Of a stretch of 64,000 nucleotides of DNA, positions 20,201 through 28,542 are shown piece after piece (the stretch's first letter is position 1; every line of letters begins with the position of its first letter). A program made the position numbers and the translations under genes. The notes beneath the pieces are model-generated. The model was given only the letters and a program-made list of their open reading frames with translations, was not told the origin of the DNA and made no database searches. Source of the stretch: Erythrobacter sp. SCSIO 43205 (GTDB lineage Bacteria; Pseudomonadota; Alphaproteobacteria; Sphingomonadales; Sphingomonadaceae); assembly GCF_019904235.1 (NCBI RefSeq), contig NZ_CP063202.1:2790001-2854000 (forward strand), read 5' to 3'.

Positions 20201-20566
20201 GACCGTCTGACTACTGCAACGGTAACCAATGAAGTCGGCACAAGCACCACCAATGACAGCATTTTTCTGATCATCGACGTGCCTGCCGACACCGAATTCT
20301 ATAATGGGGATGTCGACGGAACTGGCCCGGAAACCAACGCGGTAGCCTTCGATGGCAGCAATGCGCCGGGGCTTACTTTCACCTATGCGACAGATGTCCG
20401 CTTTTCGGATGCAGGAACGCGGCCGGATTTCGCAAGCTGCACCTACACGCCTGCGGCGGGTTACGATCCCAACGTGCGCTTCATCTGCATCAACCCGAAA
20501 GGCACAATGCCCCAAGGCGACCCGCCGCCGTCATTCGTGGCGCAGTTCCGGCAAAGGATCAAATAG
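17222..20566 (+). CDS. Secreted right-handed beta-helix protein with CSLREA-type motif
   Basis: A 1114-residue protein with a signal peptide (about 1-40, ending RAHAQ). Residues about 40-235 are a beta-sandwich region. VTNTNDSGGGSLREAINAAN (about 241-260) is the motif that commonly opens parallel beta-helix exoproteins. Residues about 330-870 are beta-helix coils with recurring G-N-x-I/V-x-G-N units (NVISGNTIGV, NYIGVDASGN, NTIRDNIRNGIEVLG). The C-terminal about 170 residues form a beta domain ending AQFRQRIK. It is divergent from, and probably functions with, the DUF11 genes. Polysaccharide binding or cleavage, or an adhesin role, are both possible; I see no catalytic motif that decides. Confidence 0.8.
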   Translation: MMAEIGGLRVNPGLRLVRAFAALAFCLIAIVSWTQRAHAQTITVDPATAFEAAGSSFTANHTVSSGSNRYILVSVAIERNDATVASVTYAGQALNFLGRLTDGGGGATLDLWGRTAPASGTNQLVVSLSNSAAVVVGAKSFANVDQTNPLSGTIFSGNGTVASGSITTSTNQLMVATLAVNDEADAVTAGAGQTSLYNVINAADVIGAASTKPASASSTSMSYSFVRTGRWVLAVIALQPANPFLVTNTNDSGGGSLREAINAANASPAADTISFEIPGAGPHTITLSSLLPAMSGANDAIDGTTQTGSSCGDLWAGTPPTLQIHLTGALSTALQIAAANQTVRGLSITGFDSKIYVAPTGSDAIIRCNYFGLLPSGTRGTGDSPGVVVQGPGTVVGGLAAGEGNVISGNTIGVFTLDGATDTAVRGNFIGTDPTGTSAIANVQGINHFTGSGSWRDITYNLISGNSARGIGLETDDTITASTDTIRIQRNVIGFNRTLSALLPNSDDGIFFDSGSISNVLIGGDAASEGNDISGGNDAIDLRAVSNINIRGNTIARAGSRGVWLEGASNIAIGSATAGEGNAIGGNGAEGIFIGGAATGVTILGNEILPLTIAGSTTGNAGNGIGINGATNITIGDGTSLGRNVIAGNGGLAIGLASTNTGITINGNYIGVDASGNLALANGQNRDALSRDAIEFGQGSTNNTVVIANNVIGGYTAALIEFYNSTTTDVTVQGNSLGVGADGSTPIVSGNSEALISSGGGTISSSLLIGGNGAGLGNTLAFSSQSAIRLDATGSGIQVIGNTIRDNIRNGIEVLGTTNAAILANSIYDNGLLGIDLGNDGVTENDAGDADAGANALLNFPVINAIAANGTSEIIYDFNLDAPANTDGYRVEFFRNSSPDTSGNGEGEEFIGSLDISHAGGDLNFNGVMSANTTISANDQISATASRNTGSGFDITSEFADTIAALTRGALTVTISSQVYDPGLAGLYSVPQNDRLTTATVTNEVGTSTTNDSIFLIIDVPADTEFYNGDVDGTGPETNAVAFDGSNAPGLTFTYATDVRFSDAGTRPDFASCTYTPAAGYDPNVRFICINPKGTMPQGDPPPSFVAQFRQRIK

Positions 20567-20595
20567 AGCGGTTCTGGGGGAAGCCTTAAGAAAGG

Positions 20596-20686
20596 TGGCG
20601 GAGACGGTGGGATTCGAACCCACGATACGGGGTTACCGTATACACACTTTCCAGGCGTGCGCCTTCGACCACTCGGCCACGTCTCC
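20596..20686 (-). tRNA. tRNA-Ser(GGA)
   Basis: The minus strand gives a 91-nt class II tRNA. The acceptor stem GGAGACG pairs with CGTCTCC, followed by G and an encoded CCA. The D arm is GGCCGAGTGGTCGAAGGC. The anticodon loop is CTGGAAA, with anticodon GGA at 20650-20652. A long variable arm and the T loop GGTTCGAATCC follow. It reads UCC and UCU serine codons. Confidence 0.97.
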
Positions 20687-20739
20687 GTTGGGAGGCTCCC
20701 CTAAACGGGACGGGCTTGAGGTGCAAGCGCTGTGATGTC

Positions 20740-21741
20740 ATGAAACCTGCCATGAAACACATTTGCCTTGCAGCCGCCGCTTCGATTGCCCTTGCCACGC
20801 CGAGTTTGGCTGAGGATGAGGCGCCGGTGGAGGAGCAGGCAGCACCCTCTCCCAATGAAATTGTGAACGCTGCGCCGAGCAAGGATTGGGTGCAGATTGC
20901 GGCGGAAGATCTGCTAGTGATGACGCTTGCGCCAACCCACGATGGGAAGCGCCGTGAGGTCGTGATCCAATTGATGCCAGCGCCATTCAGCCAAGGGTGG
21001 GTGGAGAACATCCGCACCCTCGCCCGCGCCAAGTGGTACGACGGGATTTCCGTCAACCGTGTGCAGGACAATTACGTTGTCCAATGGGGCGATCCGGGGC
21101 ACGACAACCCCGAGGGCGAAGGGATTGAGACTAAGCCTTTGCCCGAAGGACTGAATGTGATGGTGGAGGATGACTACACCTCTCGAACCAAAGGCGAGGA
21201 CTATTTCTCAAAGTTGAGGTTGTCCGACGCGTATGCTGGCTGGGCGGCCTTTCTTGATGGATGGCCTGTTGGTACATTTTACGAGACTGTTCATTCGTTG
21301 GATTTCGAAGCTTGGCCCGTCCACTGCTACGGCATGGTGGGCGTTGGCCGTAACTACTCCCCCGACACCGGCTCTGGTGCAGAGCTCTACACCGTCATCG
21401 GCCATGCGCCTCGCCACCTCGATCGCAATATCGCACTCGCTGGCCGCATTATCAGTGGGATGGAGCATCTCTCCTCCCTTCCCCGTGGTTCAGGCGTTTT
21501 GGGCTTCTACACCGAGGAAGAGGCGAACCTTCGCACCCCGATCCTCTCGATCCGGGTTGCCTCTGACCTTCCGGAAAGCCAGCGCCCCCAATTCGAATAT
21601 CTTTCGACCGAAAGCGAGACCTTCGCCGCTTACGCCGAGGCGCGCGCCAATCGCCGCGATCCGTTTTTCATCGTGCCAGCAGGCGGCGCGGATATCTGCA
21701 ATATCCCTGTGCCTATCCGCGAGGTGGCGGGTGCTGAATAA
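20740..21741 (+). CDS. Periplasmic cyclophilin-type peptidyl-prolyl isomerase
   Basis: A roughly 333-residue exported protein with a signal peptide (MKPAMKHICLAAAASIALA...SLAEDEA). A cyclophilin-like domain begins with REVVIQLMPAPFSQGWVENI and contains the core ISVNRVQDNYVVQWGDP, which corresponds to FHRVIxxFMxQGGDP. The key arginine is kept, while the usual His is Asn and one Gly is Trp. The C-terminal part carries further cyclophilin strands (YGMVGVGRNYSPDTGSGAELYTVIG). It likely assists folding of exported proteins. Start uncertain: an ATG at 20752 or a TTG at 20716 are alternatives, none with a convincing ribosome site. Confidence 0.8.
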   Translation: MKPAMKHICLAAAASIALATPSLAEDEAPVEEQAAPSPNEIVNAAPSKDWVQIAAEDLLVMTLAPTHDGKRREVVIQLMPAPFSQGWVENIRTLARAKWYDGISVNRVQDNYVVQWGDPGHDNPEGEGIETKPLPEGLNVMVEDDYTSRTKGEDYFSKLRLSDAYAGWAAFLDGWPVGTFYETVHSLDFEAWPVHCYGMVGVGRNYSPDTGSGAELYTVIGHAPRHLDRNIALAGRIISGMEHLSSLPRGSGVLGFYTEEEANLRTPILSIRVASDLPESQRPQFEYLSTESETFAAYAEARANRRDPFFIVPAGGADICNIPVPIREVAGAE

Positions 21742-21750
21742 CGCCTGTGA

Positions 21751-21820
21751 GCTCCCGCGCAGGCGGGAGCCTCCTGCACTGAAGCGCCAAGCCGATGGAG
21801 GTCCCCGCCTTCGCGGGGAC
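21751..21820. repeat. Composite two-hairpin intergenic repeat (REP/BIME-like), copy 1
   Basis: Two perfect 8-bp stems lie between genes: GCTCCCGC with GCGGGAGC at 21751-21770, and GTCCCCGC with GCGGGGAC at 21801-21820. They are about 30 bp apart. The same two hairpins, in the reverse orientation and with the same GGGAGCCTCCT flank, recur at 57131-57209. Confidence 0.7.
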
Positions 21821-21828
21821 ACACGCTG

Positions 21829-22143
21829 ATGGAAACGGTCACCGCCACCCTCCCCTTGCGTCGTTGGCAAGGGGAGAAGGCAACTTACCACCTCGTAAGG
21901 TTCACAGGCGACGAGGCAGAAACGCTTGCCGCCCATGCTCTGATGCAAAGGCTGGAAATGGGTCGAGGGCGCGGCTTTGGCTCGGTCAAAGTCATGGCGC
22001 GCATCGGTGAAACGACATGGAAAACCAGCGTTTTCCCTCAAGACAAACAATCAACATGGATCCTGCTCGTCAGCAAAAAGGTGATGAAGGCCGAAAACCT
22101 CGCCCCCGGCGACGAGATCAGCGTCAGCGCGACCCCGCTTTAA
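21829..22143 (+). CDS. DUF1905 domain protein
   Basis: A 104-residue protein of beta character (METVTATLPLRRWQGEKATYHLV...GFGSVKVMARIGETTWKTSVFP). This pattern, ending with a KKVMKAENLAPGDEISV segment, fits the DUF1905 family, small barrel-like domains of unknown role. It starts just after a two-hairpin repeat and converges with the chemoreceptor gene 10 bp away. Confidence 0.75.
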   Translation: METVTATLPLRRWQGEKATYHLVRFTGDEAETLAAHALMQRLEMGRGRGFGSVKVMARIGETTWKTSVFPQDKQSTWILLVSKKVMKAENLAPGDEISVSATPL

Positions 22144-22152
22144 CGAAGCGCG

Positions 22153-24057
22153 CTAAATCTGCGCATCTGCCCAAAGCTTACCACTCGACAAATCGACATT
22201 GTCGCCCGCCTCAAGCTCACGCGCGGAACGGCGCACATCGGCGATAAACCGGCTTGCTTTTTCGCGCAGGTCATCGGCGTGCTTGCCAAGCGCGTTGGCG
22301 CTTTCGACCACATCGCCCGCAGCCGTTCCCGTCTCTTCGCTCGCCTCGCGCAAAGCGACAAGAAGCTCGCTAACCTGGCGCGAACCTTCGGCGACGGTAT
22401 CGATATTGCGGGCAAGCTCTTCGCCGGACACTGATTGCTGATCGACAGCCGTAGCGATGGCGACGGCCACTTTTTCAAGCTCGCCGATCTGGTCATAGAT
22501 TGAGCCCAAGTCCCCTGCGCTTGCGCGGGTCGATTCCTGCATCGCGCTGATCTTTTCGGCGACCGAACTGGTCGCAGCGCTGGTCTGCGTGGCCAATTCC
22601 TTGACCTCGCTTGCAACAACCGCAAAGCCGCGCCCCGCCTCGCCCCCGCGCGCCGCTTCGATCGAGGCGTTGAGGGCAAGCAGATTGGTGCGCTGGGCAA
22701 TTGTGTGAATAAGCTCGGCAATCTCGCCGACTTCTTCAGCTGCGCTCGACAGATCGTCCATGCGTGTATTGGCGCTGGCAACAAGATTGGTCGCATCACG
22801 CGCAAGCGTTGCAGAGGCGGCGGCTTGCTGACTGATCTCATTGATCGAGAGCGCAAACTCGTCTGTCGCCGCCGCCGCTGCGGTGACATTGCGTGAGGTG
22901 TTAGACATGGCGCTGCTGGCGCTATCGGCCTGATCGCTCGACCCTTCGGCGACACCCACCATTTGCGCAGAGGTGTCCTTAAGCTGTTCAGATGCGGCAG
23001 ACACCGAGGTAATAAGCTCGCCGACCGAAAACTCGAAACCTTTGGCAAGGTCTTCGAGCAGATGAATTTTTTCCAGCTTCAACTTGTGCATTTCGCGCGC
23101 GGATTCCTGCTGGCGGGCAAGCTGCTCTTCGATCTCTTCCGCACGGCGCTGGGTCAATTCGCTCAGCTCCAGCGATGAATGACGGAATACTTCCAGCGAG
23201 CGCGCCATTTCGCCAATTTCATCGGTGCGCGATGCGCCGGGGATCGTCGTATGGACCTCCCCCTTCGCAATCCGTTGCATCGCCTGCGTTATACAGGCGA
23301 TGCCTCTCACGATATTGCGGTTGACGGTTCGCGAGAACATCACGCCGACTACGACAGCGATAAGGGCCATGATCGCCATAAACATGACACTCATATCCAG
23401 CCCGTTGAACAGGTCGCGCGCCGCCGGTGCAAGTGTGCCTCTCAATTCGCGGGCGAAGTCTGCGATATTGCCGCGCACATCGGCAAGATCACTTTCAAAT
23501 GCCGCAATTTCGCTTGGGCCGGGGTTGGCCGCGATGCGGTTCCAGTCGCGCTGAAGTCCCTCGACCTGAGACACGAATTCGGCAACGCGCGCATGGGTTT
23601 CAGGCGGCATCTGATCAGTGATCCACCCTTGGGTATAAAGGATATTCTCCTGCGCCAGATCAAGGCCCGGCTGCACAGCTTCGAGCGCGCTTGTATCATT
23701 GCGGTCGCGAAAATTGCGGATGGCTATATGCGCGTCATCAAGTTCCATGACCGTGTGGGTGGTGCGCACTTCGAGTCCGGCGACATCGGCGACATAGCGA
23801 CCAGCAGAAGAGAAATAGGCAGCGGTTGCGACCACGGTGAAGGCAACAAACAAAAGGATCAGCGCCGAGCTGTAGATCGATGCGTCAAGCTTTTTCGCCA
23901 GAGAAAACCGGTCGAGCCAATGCGCCGATTGCTCCTCGCCCGAAATTGGCGCTGTTTGGGGCGCGACGCTGGGTGCATTCTCATCCGCCGCGACAATGTT
24001 GAAATCCTGTGCCGTCACCTTAGCCCTGCTCCAATTGTGCGCCTTTTCAAAAGGCAA
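22153..24057 (-). CDS. Methyl-accepting chemotaxis protein
   Basis: A 634-residue transmembrane chemoreceptor. A cytoplasmic N-tail is followed by membrane segment 1 (about 45-68), a helical periplasmic sensor of about 150 residues, membrane segment 2 (about 218-240), a HAMP domain (RGIACITQAMQRIAKGEVH...RTDEIGEMARSLEVFR) and a long coiled-coil signalling domain. The conserved hairpin tip NLLALNASIEAARGGEAGRG (about 450-470) shows it can engage CheA/CheW. No chemotaxis genes lie nearby, so this is an orphan receptor. The ligand is unknown. The start is either TTG at 24057 or GTG at 24018; neither has a strong ribosome site. Confidence 0.9.
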   Translation of the reverse strand: MPFEKAHNWSRAKVTAQDFNIVAADENAPSVAPQTAPISGEEQSAHWLDRFSLAKKLDASIYSSALILLFVAFTVVATAAYFSSAGRYVADVAGLEVRTTHTVMELDDAHIAIRNFRDRNDTSALEAVQPGLDLAQENILYTQGWITDQMPPETHARVAEFVSQVEGLQRDWNRIAANPGPSEIAAFESDLADVRGNIADFARELRGTLAPAARDLFNGLDMSVMFMAIMALIAVVVGVMFSRTVNRNIVRGIACITQAMQRIAKGEVHTTIPGASRTDEIGEMARSLEVFRHSSLELSELTQRRAEEIEEQLARQQESAREMHKLKLEKIHLLEDLAKGFEFSVGELITSVSAASEQLKDTSAQMVGVAEGSSDQADSASSAMSNTSRNVTAAAAATDEFALSINEISQQAAASATLARDATNLVASANTRMDDLSSAAEEVGEIAELIHTIAQRTNLLALNASIEAARGGEAGRGFAVVASEVKELATQTSAATSSVAEKISAMQESTRASAGDLGSIYDQIGELEKVAVAIATAVDQQSVSGEELARNIDTVAEGSRQVSELLVALREASEETGTAAGDVVESANALGKHADDLREKASRFIADVRRSARELEAGDNVDLSSGKLWADAQI

Positions 24058-24228
24058 TCAGCGTTTGTGGCGCTGCTTCAATGGTGGAGATAGCCGGGCG
24101 GTGTTAATGTGTGGTAAACGCGAAATTAACCAGCGTAACCGGGCATTTCAGGCGGTTTGGGTGCGGTGTACTCCCACTCTCACTGCCGCAAATTGTCCAC
24201 TCAAGGGAAACAATCGCGACGCGCGCCA

Positions 24229-26319
24229 TCAGATGCGATCAGCCTGCGCCACTGCGTCACTTGCGCGTAGAGCTGAGAGGATGCGGTTAAGGTGAGCCAC
24301 ATCATTGACCTCTGCATCAATCTCATAGGTTGCAAATGGATGGTCCAGATGGGTCTGGATCAGCTGGTTCACATTGACCTTGTTCTGTGCAAATACGCCC
24401 GCCATCTCAGCCAGCGTTCCAGGTCGGTCATAGATCGTGATCGCGAAACGGCCAATCGCCCCGTGCGAACGCTTGTCCCAATTAAGGTCGAGCCAATCGC
24501 TATCCACGCCGGAAGCAAGCTCAAGACAATCGATGGTGTGGACGATCACTCGCTCACCCTTGCGCCTTAGGCCAACAATCCGGTCGCCGGGCACCGGGTG
24601 ACAGCATTCAGCAAGTTCAAACCCAACTCCCGGTGTCAGCCCGCGGATAGAGATTTGGCGTTCATGGCGCGCCCAATCCTCGGCATCGTCAAACTCCGAG
24701 GTGCATCCCGGAACCAATGCCTCCATCACCTCGCGGTTGCTGATCTTGCCAGCGCCGATTGCGAACATCAGATCATCGGGCTCGTCCATATTGAGGCGTT
24801 TGACAGCCTCCTTGACCGCCTTTTTGCCAATTTTGGCCGGGACTTTTGCTGAAATCTCGTCAAAAAGTTTGGAGCCAATCTCGGCGACCTCGTCGCGTTC
24901 CTTGAGGCGCACAGCGCGCCGGATCGCCGCGCGCGCTTTACCAGTGACAACAAAGCCAAGCCACGACATTTGTGGCTCAGCCTCACCGCCCTTGATGATC
25001 TCGACTACATCGCCATTTGCAAGCTGCGTTCTGAGCGGCATATGCCGCCCGTTGATCTTGGCCCCCACCGTAGCAAGCCCCAGATCGCTGTGCACCGCAA
25101 AGGCAAAATCGACTGCAGTTGCACCTTTGGGAAGCTGAAACAGCGCGCCTTTGGGAGTAAAGGCAAAGATGCGGTCCTGATAGATCGCAAGCCTTGTGTG
25201 CTCCAGCAACTCTTCGGCATCATGGCTTGCATCAACAATTTCGATAAGGTCGCGCAACCAGCCGACCTGGCCATCAGCCTTATCGTGTTGCTTGTAAGCC
25301 CAATGCGCGGCAAGCCCGAATTCATTGCGATGATGCATTTCGCGAGTGCGTATCTGCACCTCGACCCGCATCGAATTTTCATACATCAAGCTGGTATGAA
25401 GCGAGCGATAGCCATTGGTTTTGGGCGTTGAGATATAGTCTTTGAACTTGCCCGGTAGAAACTGCCACGTAGTGTGCAGCACGCCCATCGCGGCATAGCA
25501 ATCCGCATTCGTTTCGGTGATAACCCGAAAGGCCATGATATCAGTGACCTGTTCAAAGCTGACGTGACGCTCGGACATCTTGGTCCAGATGGAATAAGGA
25601 TGCTTTTCGCGCCCTGTCACCTCAACTGATAGGCCCGCTTCTGCCAGCACCTGCTTGATTTTGAGCGCAATCGCATCGACCTCGCCGCTATCGGCACCGC
25701 GCAATTTCTCTAGCCGCTCGGTGATCGTCTTGTAGGCTTCGGGTTCCAATTGCGCGAAGGCGAGCGCCTGCATCTCGCGCATATATTCATACATTCCCAC
25801 ACGCTCGGCCAGAGGCGCGTAAATATCCATCGTCTCGCGTGCAATTCGCTGGCGCTTTTCGGGTTTCTTGATGAAATGAAGCGTGCGCATATTGTGCAAG
25901 CGGTCGGCCAGCTTGACCAGCAGCACGCGAATATCTTCCGACATGGCGAGCAGGAATTTGCGCAGGTTTTCCGCTGCCCGCTCATTTTCCGGCATGGCTT
26001 CGATTTTGGAGAGCTTGGTCACCCCATCAACCAGCCGCGCAACCTCTGGTCCGAAATTGGCCTCGATGTCGTCAATCGTAGCGAGCGTGTCTTCGACCGT
26101 ATCGTGCAAAAGCGCGGTGATGATCGTTTCCTGATCGAGTTGAAGGTCAGTCATTAACCCTGCAACTTCAACCGGATGCGAGAAATAGGGATCGCCGCTC
26201 GCGCGCTTTTGGCTGCCGTGCTTTTGCACTGTGTAAACATAGGCGCGGTTTAGCGCTGCCTCATCGGCATCAGGGTCATATTCAAGGACCCGTTCCACAA
26301 GTTCATATTGGCGCAGCAT
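24229..26319 (-). CDS. rsh: Bifunctional (p)ppGpp synthetase/hydrolase Rsh
   Basis: A 697-residue RelA/SpoT homologue that makes and degrades the stringent-response alarmone. Order of domains: HD hydrolase (GDPYFSHPVEVAG, ALLHDTVEDT), synthetase (GREKHPYSIWTKM, FEQVTDIMAFRVI, NGYRSLHTSL), TGS (FTPKGALFQLPKGATAVDFA) and C-terminal ACT (RFAITIYDRPGTLAEMAGVF). Both catalytic domains look intact, as is usual for the single Rsh of alphaproteobacteria. The start MLRQYELVERV at 26319 is the family N-terminus. The frame is open 35 codons further upstream, but that extension is not family-like. Divergent from the GH16 gene. Confidence 0.95.
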   Translation of the reverse strand: MLRQYELVERVLEYDPDADEAALNRAYVYTVQKHGSQKRASGDPYFSHPVEVAGLMTDLQLDQETIITALLHDTVEDTLATIDDIEANFGPEVARLVDGVTKLSKIEAMPENERAAENLRKFLLAMSEDIRVLLVKLADRLHNMRTLHFIKKPEKRQRIARETMDIYAPLAERVGMYEYMREMQALAFAQLEPEAYKTITERLEKLRGADSGEVDAIALKIKQVLAEAGLSVEVTGREKHPYSIWTKMSERHVSFEQVTDIMAFRVITETNADCYAAMGVLHTTWQFLPGKFKDYISTPKTNGYRSLHTSLMYENSMRVEVQIRTREMHHRNEFGLAAHWAYKQHDKADGQVGWLRDLIEIVDASHDAEELLEHTRLAIYQDRIFAFTPKGALFQLPKGATAVDFAFAVHSDLGLATVGAKINGRHMPLRTQLANGDVVEIIKGGEAEPQMSWLGFVVTGKARAAIRRAVRLKERDEVAEIGSKLFDEISAKVPAKIGKKAVKEAVKRLNMDEPDDLMFAIGAGKISNREVMEALVPGCTSEFDDAEDWARHERQISIRGLTPGVGFELAECCHPVPGDRIVGLRRKGERVIVHTIDCLELASGVDSDWLDLNWDKRSHGAIGRFAITIYDRPGTLAEMAGVFAQNKVNVNQLIQTHLDHPFATYEIDAEVNDVAHLNRILSALRASDAVAQADRI

Positions 26320-26448
26320 TGACACAAATATGAGGGGCACAGCGCCCTTGGGCAAGCGTTTTGCTATGCCAAAATTGTCCGCAAGCATATGGACCCGCCC
26401 AGCCTTGTTTGTTAACGTTCTCAAATGGTCGAGAAGGGAACAGCTTTG

Positions 26449-27354
26449 ATGGCGACAAAATGCTTTGGGATTCTGGGGACGCTGGCATTGCTGGCAGGGT
26501 GCATGGCTGGTGCAATAACCGGCTCAGTTGCTGCTGCTCAAAATGACAGCGCCACGGGTCAGTCGCGGGCCATTGTCTTTTCCGACGAATTCAACGAAGC
26601 ATCTCTCGACCGCGATAAATGGAACGTTGTCGGCATGGATTTCTGGGTCAATGATGAACAGCAAGCCTACGTCGACAGCCCTGATACGATCCAGTTCGCG
26701 GCAAATATAGAAGGCGCTGACGGTGGCGCGCTGGTCCTTCGTCCGGTCTATCGCCCCGGTATCGACACAAGGGCAGACCGGAATGCGGATTTCATTTCCG
26801 GTCGGATCAATTCCAAAGGCAAGGCCGATTTCACCTATGGCCGCATCGAGGCTCGCATCAAAATGCCCGATGCCGAAGGCGTATGGCCTGCGTTCTGGAT
26901 GCTGGGCAATGGGACGTGGCCGCAAACCGGCGAGATCGACATTATGGAATATGTCGGCGAGCCGGACTGGACTGGCGTCGCGCTCCATGGTCCGGGCTAT
27001 TCGGGCGAAACGCCGATAGTGAACAAGTTCTTCTTTGACGAAGGCACCGATGCAACCGATTGGCACGTCTATTCGATCGAATGGACCAGGGACGCAATCT
27101 TGTTCATGGTCGATGATCGCCTGACCTATCGCGTCACCCGTCCGATGGTTGAACGCTATGGAAAATGGCGCTTTGACACCCCAAAGCATCTGATCCTCAA
27201 TTTTGCGCTGGGCGGTGCATATCCTTTCAAGACCAGTATGATAGACGAGCCTTACTACGGCCTTCCCCAATCGAGCGTTGATCAGATCAAGGCAGGTAAG
27301 GTCGCCATGTATGTCGATTGGGTGCGCGTGTACGAGCCGATCGACGCTGATTAG
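26449..27354 (+). CDS. Glycoside hydrolase family 16, probable lipoprotein
   Basis: A 301-residue secreted glycanase. The signal sequence MATKCFGILGTLALLAGC ends in a lipobox-like LAGC, so lipid attachment to a membrane is likely. The GH16 jelly-roll fold shows the catalytic motif GEIDIMEYVGE (E-x-D-x-x-E), the substrate-side WPAFWMLG and the late VDWVRVYEP strand. Such enzymes cut beta-1,3- or mixed beta-glucans (laminarin) or related marine galactans; the exact substrate cannot be read. The ATG at 26449 has AAGGGAA at a good distance; an in-frame ATG 24 bp upstream is less likely. A strong hairpin follows the stop. Confidence 0.9.
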   Translation: MATKCFGILGTLALLAGCMAGAITGSVAAAQNDSATGQSRAIVFSDEFNEASLDRDKWNVVGMDFWVNDEQQAYVDSPDTIQFAANIEGADGGALVLRPVYRPGIDTRADRNADFISGRINSKGKADFTYGRIEARIKMPDAEGVWPAFWMLGNGTWPQTGEIDIMEYVGEPDWTGVALHGPGYSGETPIVNKFFFDEGTDATDWHVYSIEWTRDAILFMVDDRLTYRVTRPMVERYGKWRFDTPKHLILNFALGGAYPFKTSMIDEPYYGLPQSSVDQIKAGKVAMYVDWVRVYEPIDAD

Positions 27355-27369
27355 CCCGGCAAAAGAAAT

Positions 27370-27401
27370 GGCCGGAGCAGCAAGGGTAAACCGCTCCGGC
27401 C
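27370..27401 (+). terminator. Hairpin after the GH16 gene
   Basis: GGCCGGAGC and GCTCCGGCC form a perfect 9-bp stem with a 14-nt loop, 16 bp after the GH16 stop. The downstream run is AAAGTG rather than Ts, so this may be a transcript-end hairpin rather than a classic intrinsic terminator. The remaining intergenic sequence to 27580 shows nothing else I can name. Confidence 0.5.
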
Positions 27402-27580
27402 AAAGTGTAAGCTCTAGCAGGGATAAGCGCTGAGCCATTGTCGCTCTGATGGGATTCGCATCCAACGCATGAGACGAATCGTGAGAAAAGAGCTGCAATC
27501 TTGATATTGCGACTGAATTGCATTTGCAAGCCGTAATATTTGACAATCTTCAGCTTTACCGGCCCACCTGCGAGGCTCGC

Positions 27581-28438
27581 TTAACTCCAGGTGGCCCTTG
27601 GCGGCAGGCTCATCAAAATCGCGTCGATATTGCCGCCCGTCTTGAGGCCAAAGATTGTGCCCCGGTCATAAACGAGATTGAACTCAGCATAACGCCCGCG
27701 ATATTCTAGCTGTTGGGCAACATCCGCATCACTAAATTCGCTATTCATCCGCTTGCGCACAAGCTTGGGATAAATGTCGAGAAACGCCTTGCCGACATCC
27801 TGTGTGAAAGCAAAATTGCGATCAAAGCTCGCATCATCCTCGCATTCGAGGTGATCATAGAAAATCCCGCCAACGCCGCGATGCACCTCGCGGTGGGGGA
27901 TGTAAAAATAATCGTCCGCCCATTTCTTGTACCGCTCATAATAGGTCGGATTATGCGCGGCGCAGGCTGCACGCATCGAGGCGTGAAATTCCTCGGTATC
28001 CTCTTCGTAAGGGATCGGCGGATTAAGGTCTGCCCCACCCCCGAACCAGGCAGTCTGCGTGGTCAGGAAGCGCGTGTTCATATGCACCGCTGGCACATGG
28101 GGGTTGTGCATATGCGCCACCAGGCTGATGCCGGTCGCGGTAAAGCCGGGGTGCTCCTTGCTTGCCCCATTCACCTGATCGGCAAATGCTTCCGAAAAGC
28201 TTCCGCGCACGGTAGAGACGTTGACACCGACCTTTTCGAACACCTTGCCTTTCATCAGGCCCTGAACACCGCCGCCGGGGTCTTCATTGCCCTCTTCCTC
28301 TCGGGTCCATGGGGTGTATTGAAAGCTCGCATCCGAGCCGGCCTCACGCTCAATGCTTTCAAACGCGGCGCAAATCTGGTCCCGCAGGCTTTCAAACCAA
28401 GCCTTTGCTTTTCCGGTATGACCCGCCCAGTCGCTCAT
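27581..28438 (-). CDS. hemF: Oxygen-dependent coproporphyrinogen III oxidase
   Basis: A 285-residue cytoplasmic enzyme of heme and bacteriochlorophyll synthesis. It converts coproporphyrinogen III to protoporphyrinogen IX using O2. Family blocks are clear: GGGVQGLMKGKVFEKVGVN, ISLVAHMHNPHVPAVHMNTR, TAWFGGGADLNPPIPYEEDT, FYIPHREVHRGVGGIFYDHL and the C-terminal RYAEFNLVYDRGTIFGLKTG. The length is normal. Divergent from pdeM. Confidence 0.96.
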   Translation of the reverse strand: MSDWAGHTGKAKAWFESLRDQICAAFESIEREAGSDASFQYTPWTREEEGNEDPGGGVQGLMKGKVFEKVGVNVSTVRGSFSEAFADQVNGASKEHPGFTATGISLVAHMHNPHVPAVHMNTRFLTTQTAWFGGGADLNPPIPYEEDTEEFHASMRAACAAHNPTYYERYKKWADDYFYIPHREVHRGVGGIFYDHLECEDDASFDRNFAFTQDVGKAFLDIYPKLVRKRMNSEFSDADVAQQLEYRGRYAEFNLVYDRGTIFGLKTGGNIDAILMSLPPRATWS

Positions 28439-28542
28439 AGTGATCCCTCGTCCTTTTTCATCTTCACCCCTGCCCTATGACACGCAAAGTGTCCACCTGT
28501 TTTGACACTTGCCAAACAGCGTCTTGCTGGCCAAAAGACAGC

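Noticed and set aside
23179..24093. 304-codon open frame antisense to the chemoreceptor
   Set aside because: Composition typical of the reverse strand of a helical protein; no domain.
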